DNA of 64,000 nucleotides from Coriobacteriaceae bacterium (GTDB lineage: Bacteria > Actinomycetota > Coriobacteriia > Coriobacteriales > Coriobacteriaceae), in assembly GCA_902364975.1 (NCBI GenBank), contig CABJFQ010000004.1, forward strand, positions 1 through 64,000. Direction: 5' to 3'. Of this stretch, positions 37,299-44,448 are shown piece by piece (the stretch's first letter is position 1; every line of letters starts with the position of its first letter). The position numbers and the translations under genes are program-made. The notes beneath the pieces were generated by a model, which saw only the letters and a list, made by a program, of their open reading frames with translations, had not been told where the DNA came from and made no database searches.

Positions 37299-38624
37299 CT
37301 ACTTAAGCTCCGGCCAGTAATCCTTATTGGCCTCGATGAGCTTGTCGAGCACTTTGCGAGCCTTCTTGGCGTCACCGACCAGACGATTAAGCGTGAGTGC
37401 CTGCAGAGCCTTCTCGTAGGAACCCTCCATCCAAGCCTCAACAGTCAGGCGCTCATAGGCGTACTGGTTCTCCATAAGGCCACGATAGAAGGTACCGATC
37501 TTGCCAACAGCATAGGGCTGCGGGCCATTGGCGCCCACGCTTGCCGCGACCTCGACCATGGCGTCATCGGGCATACCCTCGATAATGCCGTTGTTGGGCA
37601 CGATGACAATGAAGGTCTTGTTGGTGTTGCGATAAATGGCCGAGGTGATTTCCACGATCATATCGCCATGAGCGTCGTTTTGCACAACCGAGGAGTTCTT
37701 TGCGGTGCCGACTTTGGCAACACGCTCGCACTCGGCGAACACGCGCTTCTCACGACCGTTGATAACCTCGTCGGAGCGAGTGTAGTCGGGGTCGAGGTGA
37801 GCGACCTTGTACTCGGGATACAGATAGTACTGCAGATAAGTGTTGGGCAGATAGTCGGGGAAGTCCTCGAGCATGTCCTTGACCATGGCGTAGGTATCAA
37901 GCCAGGACTGGTCACGCTGCTCGGCATCGGCAGGAAGGAAGCCGTTCTTCTCCGCGTACTCCTTAATCTGCGGGACGAGGTCATGACCCTCTTCATCGTA
38001 GATGTGCTTGAACCAACCGAAGTGATTGAGGCCGAAGTACACGGGCTCCGTCTTGCTCATATCGCGACCGAGCAGGCGACCGTAAGAGCGCATGAGGTTG
38101 ACAGGCTGGTCGCAGATGTTGAGGACGCGATGCTCATCGGGCAGGACGCGCTCGAGACCATATGCCACAATAGCAGCCGGGTTGGTGTAGTTGATAATCC
38201 ACGCCTCCGGGCTATGAGCGCGAACGTCGTTGACGATCTCAACCATGTCATGCATGGAGCGCATACCGTAAGCCATGCCGCCGGGGCCCACCGTTTCCTG
38301 GCCGATGATTCCCATATGCAGCGGAATCTTCTCGTCCTTGCTACGCATCTCGTAGCCGCCGGTACGAATCTGGCAGAGCACAAAGTCGACGTCGGTGTAA
38401 GCCTCGTCCTTATCGGTGGTGTAACCAAACTCCACACCGGGCTCCTCCTCGGCGAAGAGGATCTTGCCAAACTCGCCAATCGGACGCTGACGCTCGGCAT
38501 CGATGTCATAGAGCATCACGCGGTTCAGCGGCAGAATGTCCATGTGCTTGGTCAGGGCTTTAAGAATGCCAGGGCACCACGTGGAGCCGCCGCCAACGAT
38601 CACAATATTGAGCTTATCCTTCAT
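37299..38624 (-). CDS. 6-phospho-alpha-glucosidase (GH4)
   Basis: NAD- and metal-dependent glycosidase that splits the phosphorylated disaccharide made by the PTS into glucose and glucose 6-phosphate. The 441-residue product has the N-terminal dinucleotide loop IVGGGSTWCPG, the metal-binding ICDQP and NHFGW motifs and an N-x-N-P segment (INYTNPAA). Its size fits the alpha-specific branch. GGAGGGA precedes the ATG at 38624. The operon is divergent from the RpiR regulator. Confidence 0.92.
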   Translation of the reverse strand: MKDKLNIVIVGGGSTWCPGILKALTKHMDILPLNRVMLYDIDAERQRPIGEFGKILFAEEEPGVEFGYTTDKDEAYTDVDFVLCQIRTGGYEMRSKDEKIPLHMGIIGQETVGPGGMAYGMRSMHDMVEIVNDVRAHSPEAWIINYTNPAAIVAYGLERVLPDEHRVLNICDQPVNLMRSYGRLLGRDMSKTEPVYFGLNHFGWFKHIYDEEGHDLVPQIKEYAEKNGFLPADAEQRDQSWLDTYAMVKDMLEDFPDYLPNTYLQYYLYPEYKVAHLDPDYTRSDEVINGREKRVFAECERVAKVGTAKNSSVVQNDAHGDMIVEITSAIYRNTNKTFIVIVPNNGIIEGMPDDAMVEVAASVGANGPQPYAVGKIGTFYRGLMENQYAYERLTVEAWMEGSYEKALQALTLNRLVGDAKKARKVLDKLIEANKDYWPELK

Positions 38625-38922
38625 GTTCCGTCCCTCCAGGGTTGGCTGATCGGTGTTCTCGAAGACCTTGGGCTCCGCGGTTGTCCTCGGCTTGCTTCGT
38701 TTCGATTGATATTTTGCGACATAAGGTCATTTGCGAGTCCCCGTGTGAGCCAATGCGAAACGGGGACACATGATTTCGCTCACGACACAGATATGTGTAG
38801 GCAGACACGCACGTTTACCCAGTTCATGGGCAATTGGCGATCTTGACCGATTACCGATTTCTCACCTGGCTACACAAAGCGGTACCATATGTACGACGAG
38901 GTGCGAGGGGCTGGAACATCTT

Positions 38923-39672
38923 ATGAAAGATCAAGCATCTTTTTATGATCATGTGCGGGCTGGCGAGAGCAAGCTCAACGATCTCGAAAGCGAGATCATG
39001 CGCTACATCATCGAGCTGCGTGATGATATTGACGATGTCACGCTTAAGAGCGTTGCTGAACGGTTCTTCGTCGCTCCCAATACAATCGTCAGGCTTGCTC
39101 ATAAGCTTGGCTTCTCGGGGTTTACGGAGCTCAAACAATCGTATTCCGCCTCGCTCGACCGCAATCGATTCACAATCGAGACACTTCCGCTCGACACCCA
39201 GCTCGTACAAACAAAAGACCTGATTAACGACCGGGTCATCGACTCGGTTGTAAGCCTTATCCAGGACGCCTCGCATATCGTGTTCTTCTGCTCGGGCTTT
39301 TCGAAATACCCGTGCCTCGAGATGGCTGAAAAGCTCAAAATAATGGGCAAGAATACCGACACGCTTAGTGAACGCCACGTCATGAGGCATTACGCAGAAC
39401 TCCTCGGCAAAAACGACCTGGTCTTCAGCGTTTCCGTAAGCGGCGAGACGCAGGTGTCTATTGACGCTACATCGATAGCCAAAACGCGCGGATGCAAGGT
39501 CGTCACACTCACCGGCTTTTCTCGAAATTCTCTCTCGAAACTAGCCGACTACCCTATCTACACCGTGCAAAAAGAAATCCGCTTGGGCAGCATGGACCTC
39601 GACAGTCGATTGATGTTCTATTACGTTTTCGAATTGATATTTGAGCGCTACTTCAAACTGGCCAAGAAATAA
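38923..39672 (+). CDS. RpiR (MurR) family sugar-sensing regulator
   Basis: The 249-residue product has an N-terminal RpiR helix-turn-helix (SVAERFFVAPNTIVRLAHKLG) and a C-terminal SIS domain (about 105-235, VFFCSGFSKYPCLEMAEKL) that binds sugar phosphates. The start at 38923 is chosen as the family-like start; GAGGGG is 12 nt upstream, a little far. It is divergent from the GH4-PTS operon and most likely controls it. The 298-bp spacer holds a hairpin CCCCGT...ACGGGG at 38738-38766. Confidence 0.88.
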   Translation: MKDQASFYDHVRAGESKLNDLESEIMRYIIELRDDIDDVTLKSVAERFFVAPNTIVRLAHKLGFSGFTELKQSYSASLDRNRFTIETLPLDTQLVQTKDLINDRVIDSVVSLIQDASHIVFFCSGFSKYPCLEMAEKLKIMGKNTDTLSERHVMRHYAELLGKNDLVFSVSVSGETQVSIDATSIAKTRGCKVVTLTGFSRNSLSKLADYPIYTVQKEIRLGSMDLDSRLMFYYVFELIFERYFKLAKK

Positions 39673-39732
39673 AACTCTGTATGCGCCCGGCTTCGACTCT
39701 TTAGCAGCCCTCTATATGAAAGGTATCGTCCT

Positions 39733-40179
39733 ATGCAACGCGTACTGTTTATCTGTCACGGCAATATCTGCCGCTCGACGATGGCTGAGTCGGTGTTTAC
39801 CGAGCTCGTGCGCCGCGCCGGGCGCGAGGCGGAGTTTGTCATCGATTCCGCCGCGACCTCAACCGAGGAGATCGGCAACCCGCCGCACCACGGTACCGTT
39901 GCCAAGCTGCGCGAGGTCGGGATTCCCGTCGTTGCCCACCGCGCGCGCCAGGTGCGTCGCGCAGAGTATGGCGACTGGGATCGCATTGTCTATATGGATG
40001 CCGAGAACGCGCGGGGCCTGCGTCGCATCTTTGGCGACGACCCCGACGACAAGATTACGCGCTTGCTCGATTGGACCGAGCGCCCCGGCGACGTGGCCGA
40101 TCCCTGGTACACCGGCAACTTCGATGCCACCTACCGCGACGTACTCGACGGTTGCACTGCTATGCTCGAGCAGCTGTAA
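39733..40179 (+). CDS. low molecular weight protein-tyrosine phosphatase
   Basis: The 148-residue product has the P-loop CHGNICRS (Cys8 nucleophile, Arg14) at the N-terminus and the general acid in ADPWYTGNFD near the C-terminus. It could act on protein phosphotyrosine or arginine. It follows the RpiR gene by 60 bp but has its own ribosome binding site (GAAAGG). The 3' flank begins at once with the left copy of the DUF4143-flanking repeat. Confidence 0.93.
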   Translation: MQRVLFICHGNICRSTMAESVFTELVRRAGREAEFVIDSAATSTEEIGNPPHHGTVAKLREVGIPVVAHRARQVRRAEYGDWDRIVYMDAENARGLRRIFGDDPDDKITRLLDWTERPGDVADPWYTGNFDATYRDVLDGCTAMLEQL

Positions 40180-40180
40180 T

Positions 40181-40425
40181 CGATGAAATGCAGAGTTTTT
40201 AGAGCCATAAATCGGATGAAATGTAGAAATTTGACCTTACTCGCGCACAGCACAACGACGACAACGTCTAAGCATAGGCATAAGCGAAGTCGGAATTCCC
40301 ATATACAAATCGAGCGTGGTTTTTCTCCCACTTTGAGCGTTCAAGTGCGCTCTAAACGGAAGAAAATCCACGCTCATTATCGCGGAGGGAGAAAATCCTC
40401 GCTCGGCTACTCGTCGACGATCTCA
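40181..40425. repeat. left copy of the ~240-bp direct repeat flanking the DUF4143 gene
   Basis: Matches 41885-42123 at roughly 80% by eye. It contains two ATGAAATG(C/T)AG motifs 33 bp apart, the inverted repeat 40312-40375 (GAGCGTGG...CCACGCTC), and at 40407-40425 a fossil of the last codons of the TIGR04076 gene (EIVDE-stop, leftward). Confidence 0.8.
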
Positions 40426-40431
40426 GTGTGA

Positions 40432-40458
40432 CAAAGGGACTGTCCCCTTGTCGCATTC
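40432..40458. repeat. short palindrome of the GACAAAGG family
   Basis: GACAAAGGGACTGTCCCC and its partner CTTGTC form a compact hairpin 11 bp past the DUF4143 stop codon. Relatives occur at 21496, 28169, 33040 and 51810. Confidence 0.6.
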
Positions 40459-40468
40459 GGAACTGGCC

Positions 40469-41830
40469 CTAGACGGGTTTGACCTCCAGCTTTATCCCCT
40501 CGGCACGGGAGTCGCCCAAAACATCCGAAAGGGCCCAAGTCGCATACAGAGGCAGATAGAGAACGGCGCCGTCGCGCTCAACGTTGCCTCTCGAGAAAAC
40601 AATCCCGCGCTTTACGCCATACTCGGCCGTTTCAAGCACATGGCCGAGTGCGGCGTGCGCATGATAATAGGAGCCCGATTTAACCTCGATCGGAACAGCC
40701 GTTCCATCCGGTCCGTCAACCACAAAGTCCACTTCACCGCGCTTTTTTGTCTGATAGTAGTAAAGCTGGCGATTTTGGGCAGCCAGCTGCTGAGCCACCA
40801 CGTTTTCGTACACGCCGCCGAGGTTGGGCTCCTTGCTGTCGAGGTACGCCGCCTGGGCGACCCCGATAGGATAACGGGCCATCAGCATCCCGGTATCGGA
40901 CTGGTACAGCTTGAACTGGGACGGCCGTGCCGTCTTAAGCAGTGGGGACTTGGGCTCGGTCACGATGTCGGTCTTGAGAGCGACGCCGGCATCGACAAGC
41001 CAGACAAAATCTCGCTGGTATTTCTCGTAATGCGCCTTGGGATCTATGGAGTTGAGCACGAAACGCTTGTTCTCGCCCTCCAGCATGACGGGCAGCTGGT
41101 CGAAAATGCTCTGCACCTGGAGCGCGCGTCCGTTTGCGTATTTTGAGATATCCCGACGGTATTGCCCGTTCAGCTCGGACTGGAGCTGGCGGACGGACGC
41201 CAGGTCACCCTGTGTGTCGAGGAATCGCTGCACGACCTCCGGCATACCGCCAACGACGATATAGGTCCTAAAGTTTGCCATCATTGCGTCGTGAATATAA
41301 CCAGGAACCGGCGTCTCGTTGCGGCACGCATCGCGAATCGAGCGCCTCGCCTCTTCGCTCACCCCAATCGCCCAGCTGAACTCCTCAAAATCCAGCGGGA
41401 ACATCCTGAGCTCATGGACGTACCCCACGGGATAAGACCTGACACCCTTGAATTGGGTCCCAAGCATGGACCCCGAGAATGCCCAGCGACAACGGCCGTC
41501 CTCGACAAGGAACTTGGCCATCGTCATGATGTCCGGCGCCTCCTGCACCTCATCGATAAATACGAGAGTTTTGCCCGGCGCTATCGACTTGCCCGTGAGA
41601 AGCGTCACCCTGCTGATGAAGTCATCAGCATCCCTCGCCCCGAGAAGGGCGTCTTTTGCCTGGCGGTTTTCCGCGAGATTGAGCTCGATATAGGTTGCGT
41701 AGTTTGACTTACCGAACTCGCGAATCGAGTAGCTCTTACCGATTTGGCGAGAACCCGTGACGAACAACGCCTTTCGTTCAATGGATCTCTGCCAACAATC
41801 AAGCTCATCAGCGATTTTCCTGCGCAACAT
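40469..41830 (-). CDS. AAA-type ATPase with DUF4143 domain
   Basis: The 453-residue product has Walker A TGSRQIGKS (residues 25-33), Walker B LVFIDEVQE, and a C-terminal DUF4143/nuclease-like domain with GEVDFVVDGPDG and IEVKSG, a PD-(D/E)XK-like arrangement. The family is common in gut bacteria, often in many copies; its role is not known. The start at 41830 has GGGAGAG 6 nt upstream. Three 11-bp motifs 33 bp apart precede it, and direct repeats flank the whole gene, as if it were an inserted cassette. Confidence 0.87.
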   Translation of the reverse strand: MLRRKIADELDCWQRSIERKALFVTGSRQIGKSYSIREFGKSNYATYIELNLAENRQAKDALLGARDADDFISRVTLLTGKSIAPGKTLVFIDEVQEAPDIMTMAKFLVEDGRCRWAFSGSMLGTQFKGVRSYPVGYVHELRMFPLDFEEFSWAIGVSEEARRSIRDACRNETPVPGYIHDAMMANFRTYIVVGGMPEVVQRFLDTQGDLASVRQLQSELNGQYRRDISKYANGRALQVQSIFDQLPVMLEGENKRFVLNSIDPKAHYEKYQRDFVWLVDAGVALKTDIVTEPKSPLLKTARPSQFKLYQSDTGMLMARYPIGVAQAAYLDSKEPNLGGVYENVVAQQLAAQNRQLYYYQTKKRGEVDFVVDGPDGTAVPIEVKSGSYYHAHAALGHVLETAEYGVKRGIVFSRGNVERDGAVLYLPLYATWALSDVLGDSRAEGIKLEVKPV

Positions 41831-41853
41831 AAGCTCTCCCATCGCCCCGATAA

Positions 41854-41930
41854 ATGAAATGCAGATATTTATATCGACTATTATCGATGAAATGCAGAGA
41901 TTTTTAGCGCCTAAATCGGATGAAATGCAG
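41854..41930 (-). promoter_or_regulatory. three phased CTGCATTTCAT motifs upstream of the DUF4143 gene
   Basis: The 11-bp motif (leftward CTGCATTTCAT) occurs at 41854-41864, 41887-41897 and 41920-41930. Both spacings are exactly 33 bp, about three helical turns, so bound proteins would sit on one face of the DNA. Likely operators of an autoregulated cassette. Confidence 0.6.
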
Positions 41931-42123
41931 AAATTTGACCTTACTCGCATATAGAATATAGACGATAAGGCCTAGGCGTAAGCGAGGTCGGGATTCCCGC
42001 ATACAAATCGAGCGTGGACTTTCTCCCACTTTGAGCGTTCAAGCGCGCTTAAAACGGGAGAAAATCCACGCTCATTATCTCGGTGGGAGAAAAACCTCGC
42101 TCGCCTACTCTTCGACGATCTCA
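41885..42123. repeat. right copy of the ~240-bp direct repeat flanking the DUF4143 gene
   Basis: Covers two of the three phased motifs, the 42010-42073 inverted repeat (GAGCGTGG...CCACGCTC) and the true 3' end of the TIGR04076 gene (EIVEE-stop). Recombination with the left copy would remove the ATPase gene cleanly. Confidence 0.8.
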
Positions 42124-42434
42124 GCAAGCCAAACGTTCAGCGTATCAACCTCGGGGCAGCAGAACTTTGCCGTACCGGGCTCGTTGCCGGGCACGGTTCC
42201 GCCATAGCGCAGGATATCGATATAGGGAAAGCCCACATGGCAGGCCATGGCGCACATCTTGCCGCGGTCTCGGTCGAAGTCAAAAACGTCGCCCGGCTTG
42301 TGACCATGGTGGCAGCGGCACGCACCTAGCTGGTCCACGCAGCTCACGCGGATACGCGGACGCTTGCCACGCGGCGCGCCGAGCGGCTTGTTCTCGCCCG
42401 CAGGCTTGACGCCGCCCTCGCCAGCATTACTCAT
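42105..42434 (-). CDS. TIGR04076 family Cys-rich protein
   Basis: The 109-residue product matches the TIGR04076 pattern: C-x10-H-KPGDVFDFD, then MCAMACHVGFPYIDILRYGG and a final CCPE. The conserved Cys and His residues suggest a metal or redox site; function unknown. Its ATG overlaps the pdxY stop by 8 nt, so it is translationally coupled to the kinase. Confidence 0.8.
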   Translation of the reverse strand: MSNAGEGGVKPAGENKPLGAPRGKRPRIRVSCVDQLGACRCHHGHKPGDVFDFDRDRGKMCAMACHVGFPYIDILRYGGTVPGNEPGTAKFCCPEVDTLNVWLAEIVEE

Positions 42435-43251
42435 GGTCGATCACGTCCAAGCAGGCCTCGATGGGCAGGCCGGCCGACTTGTCCTCTTGATCGGCATTGC
42501 GCTCGATAAGCTCAGCCACCACGCGCATGGCATCGGACGTCGCGCGCTGCAGACTCCAACCTGCCATAACGCGGCCGACGAGCACTGCCGAGAACGTGTC
42601 GCCCGTACCCGGGAAATAGACCGGAATGAGCTCAAAGGGAATCGTGAAGTACTCCCCCGCTACATGGTCGTAACCGATAACCGCGTTCGTGCCATTGACC
42701 ACGGCGCTCGTAATGACCACCGACTTGGCACCCAACTCGCGCACGGCGTCCACAAGGGCGCGGGCCTCATCGGGCGTGATCTGCTCTGCAATAGGCGTAT
42801 CGGCGAGCAGACAGGCCTCGGTGTAGTTGGGCACCGCGTAGTCTGCGCACTCCAGCAGGTGCCGCATGAGGCCAATCGTGGACTCGGGCACGCCGGCATA
42901 GAGCTTGCCGTTGTCACCCATGATGGGATCGACGAACACCTTGGTGCCCTTTTGCGCACGGCGGTGGCAAAAGTCCGAGATGATGCGCGTCTCTTCCTCG
43001 GTCACGATAAAGCCGGTCGAGATGGCGTCGAACTCAAAGCCGAGCTCCTCCCAGATAGCGAGGCTTTGACGCACGTACTCGGTGGTGTCGTGGATGTAGA
43101 ACTTGGGGTAGTTGAGCGTGTCGGAAACGAGCGCCGTCGGCAAGTTATGGATACGGTAGCCCATGTGCGACAGCACCGGCAGCATGGCGGAAAGCGCGAC
43201 CTTGCCGTAGCCGCACATATCGTTAATCAGCAGCAGCTGAGTGTTCTTCAT
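42427..43251 (-). CDS. pdxY: pyridoxamine/pyridoxal kinase
   Basis: Ribokinase-family enzyme that phosphorylates B6 vitamers for PLP salvage. The 274-residue product has NDMCGYGKVALSA at the N-terminus, the family's FVDPIMGDNGKLY and the catalytic GTGDTFSAVL near residue 205. The start at 43251 follows GGGGGACA. It heads a two-gene unit with the TIGR04076 protein. Confidence 0.9.
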   Translation of the reverse strand: MKNTQLLLINDMCGYGKVALSAMLPVLSHMGYRIHNLPTALVSDTLNYPKFYIHDTTEYVRQSLAIWEELGFEFDAISTGFIVTEEETRIISDFCHRRAQKGTKVFVDPIMGDNGKLYAGVPESTIGLMRHLLECADYAVPNYTEACLLADTPIAEQITPDEARALVDAVRELGAKSVVITSAVVNGTNAVIGYDHVAGEYFTIPFELIPVYFPGTGDTFSAVLVGRVMAGWSLQRATSDAMRVVAELIERNADQEDKSAGLPIEACLDVIDHE

Positions 43252-43420
43252 GAATGTCCCCCTTGGGTCGGGCATGGCGCGACGGCACCACAGTGCAACC
43301 AAGTGTAGCGCAGGGAACGTTGTGAGCGGAGGCGAGCGGTGCGAAGTGCAAATTGTTGCGGAAAGGTTTCGGAAATGGGGGCTGTTTGCTCCATGGCGGC
43401 CTAGTTAATGCTACTCATAT

Positions 43421-43598
43421 AGCGGCCTTGCCAAAAACTATGCCTATTTACTACGTTTAACCGCCCGCCTCTAACCACAACGAATTTCTCTCCAACAAAA
43501 CCGCAGGTAGATAGCTTGCGTTTTTTCAGAAACAGCTGTTGTGGTCAGCGATGCTGGATTCATCGTAGTAATTAGGCATAGTTTTTGGCAAGGCCGCT
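43421..43598. mobile_element. MITE-like non-coding element with 35-bp terminal inverted repeats
   Basis: The ends AGCGGCCTTGCCAAAAACTA... (43421-43455) and their inverted copy (43564-43598) match at 34 of 35 positions. A second inverted pair, ACCACAAC / GTTGTGGT, lies inside. No reading frame is present in the 178 bp. No clear target-site duplication was seen. Confidence 0.6.
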
Positions 43599-43625
43599 TC
43601 GAAAGGCATCATCGCGGCCCAAAGT

Positions 43626-43655
43626 AATCCCTTTTCCTCCGTCCCCAAGGGATCA
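43626..43655. repeat. small inverted repeat with core TTTTCCTCCGTCCCC
   Basis: AATCCC and GGGATC flank the 15-bp core TTTTCCTCCGTCCCC. The same core with a different flanking inverted repeat lies inside the M20 peptidase gene at 21744-21774. Confidence 0.5.
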
Positions 43656-43700
43656 CATGCACCGAAGCGGACCGTGGCGGAATCACATGTTGAGGACGGA

Positions 43701-43848
43701 CAGCGAAAACGCTCCTAAGCGAGCAAGGTGGCGTGAAAGAGGAGGGCATAGGCCTTGTGGCCATGCCCGACGATTGAACGCCAGATTGCCGCTTAGGAGC
43801 GTTTGCAGCGTCGAGCGGTTACGGCGTTTGGTAAAACGCCGTAACTTA
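43701..43848 (-). repeat. structured 3'-end repeat, copy 4 (orphan)
   Basis: Outer stem AACGCTCCTAAGCG pairs with CGCTTAGGAGCGTT; inner hairpin GGGCAT(A)GGCC / GGCCATGCCC; stop-proximal hairpin TTACGGCGTTT / AAACGCCGTAA (43819-43844). It ends next to TTA (43846-43848), a leftward TAA, but no gene is attached. The other copies all follow a gene end, so this one may mark the 3' end of a deleted gene. Confidence 0.65.
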
Positions 43849-43862
43849 ATAAGTTTGGTACC

Positions 43863-43925
43863 TTGACATTTATTTCTTGCACTCCTAAATTAGTTAGGCA
43901 CAAAACAATTGCACTACCTAACTAA
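43863..43925 (+). promoter_or_regulatory. marR-ABC promoter and inverted-repeat operator
   Basis: -35 TTGACA (43863-43868), 17-nt spacer, -10 TAAATT (43886-43891). TTAGTTAGG (43890-43898) and CCTAACTAA (43917-43925) form a perfect 9-bp inverted repeat over the -10 and start site, fitting MarR autoregulation. Confidence 0.75.
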
Positions 43926-43941
43926 AGAAAGGAGCAACACC

Positions 43942-44448
43942 ATGTGCGACGAATGCATCGACCTCTGCCCCCATACGCCGGGCGGCGACCCCATCGAGCC
44001 TGCAGATTCGCCCGAGGCGCAATCGCAATCGGATGCACTTGCCAAGCGCATCCTCAATGGCCTGGGCTTTTGCGGCCATTACATGCATTTTCATGGCGGA
44101 GGCGTGTCCGGCAAGGCGCCCATCATCTGCCTGCTGGCCAAACAGCCCGGCGGCGAGATGTCGCAGCAGGAGCTCGGCATGCACTTTGACCTCAAGCCGG
44201 GATCGCTTTCCGAGATCCTGTCCAAGCTCGAGCTCAACGGCCTCATCGAGCGCAGCCGTAACCCCAAGGATCGACGGCAACTCACCATTCGCCTGACCGA
44301 AACCGGCCGGGAAAACGCCCGCATCGACCAGGCGGCCCGCATCCGCTTTAGAAAACAGGCCTTTAGCGCGCTCACCCACGACGAGCGCGAGGACCTCGCC
44401 GAAATGCTCGATAAAATCCGCGTAACCTGGGAGGAACTGGATGATTAA
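43942..44448 (+). CDS. MarR family transcriptional regulator
   Basis: The 168-residue winged-helix protein has QQELGMHFDLKPGSLSEILSKL as recognition region and the wing RNPKDRRQLTIRLTETG. The N-terminus carries Cys/His residues (MCDECIDLCPH, CGHYMHFHGG) that could sense metal or oxidation; this is unusual for MarR and is inference. The start at 43942 follows AAAGGAG. It overlaps the first exporter gene by 8 nt and probably represses the operon. Confidence 0.9.
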   Translation: MCDECIDLCPHTPGGDPIEPADSPEAQSQSDALAKRILNGLGFCGHYMHFHGGGVSGKAPIICLLAKQPGGEMSQQELGMHFDLKPGSLSEILSKLELNGLIERSRNPKDRRQLTIRLTETGRENARIDQAARIRFRKQAFSALTHDEREDLAEMLDKIRVTWEELDD

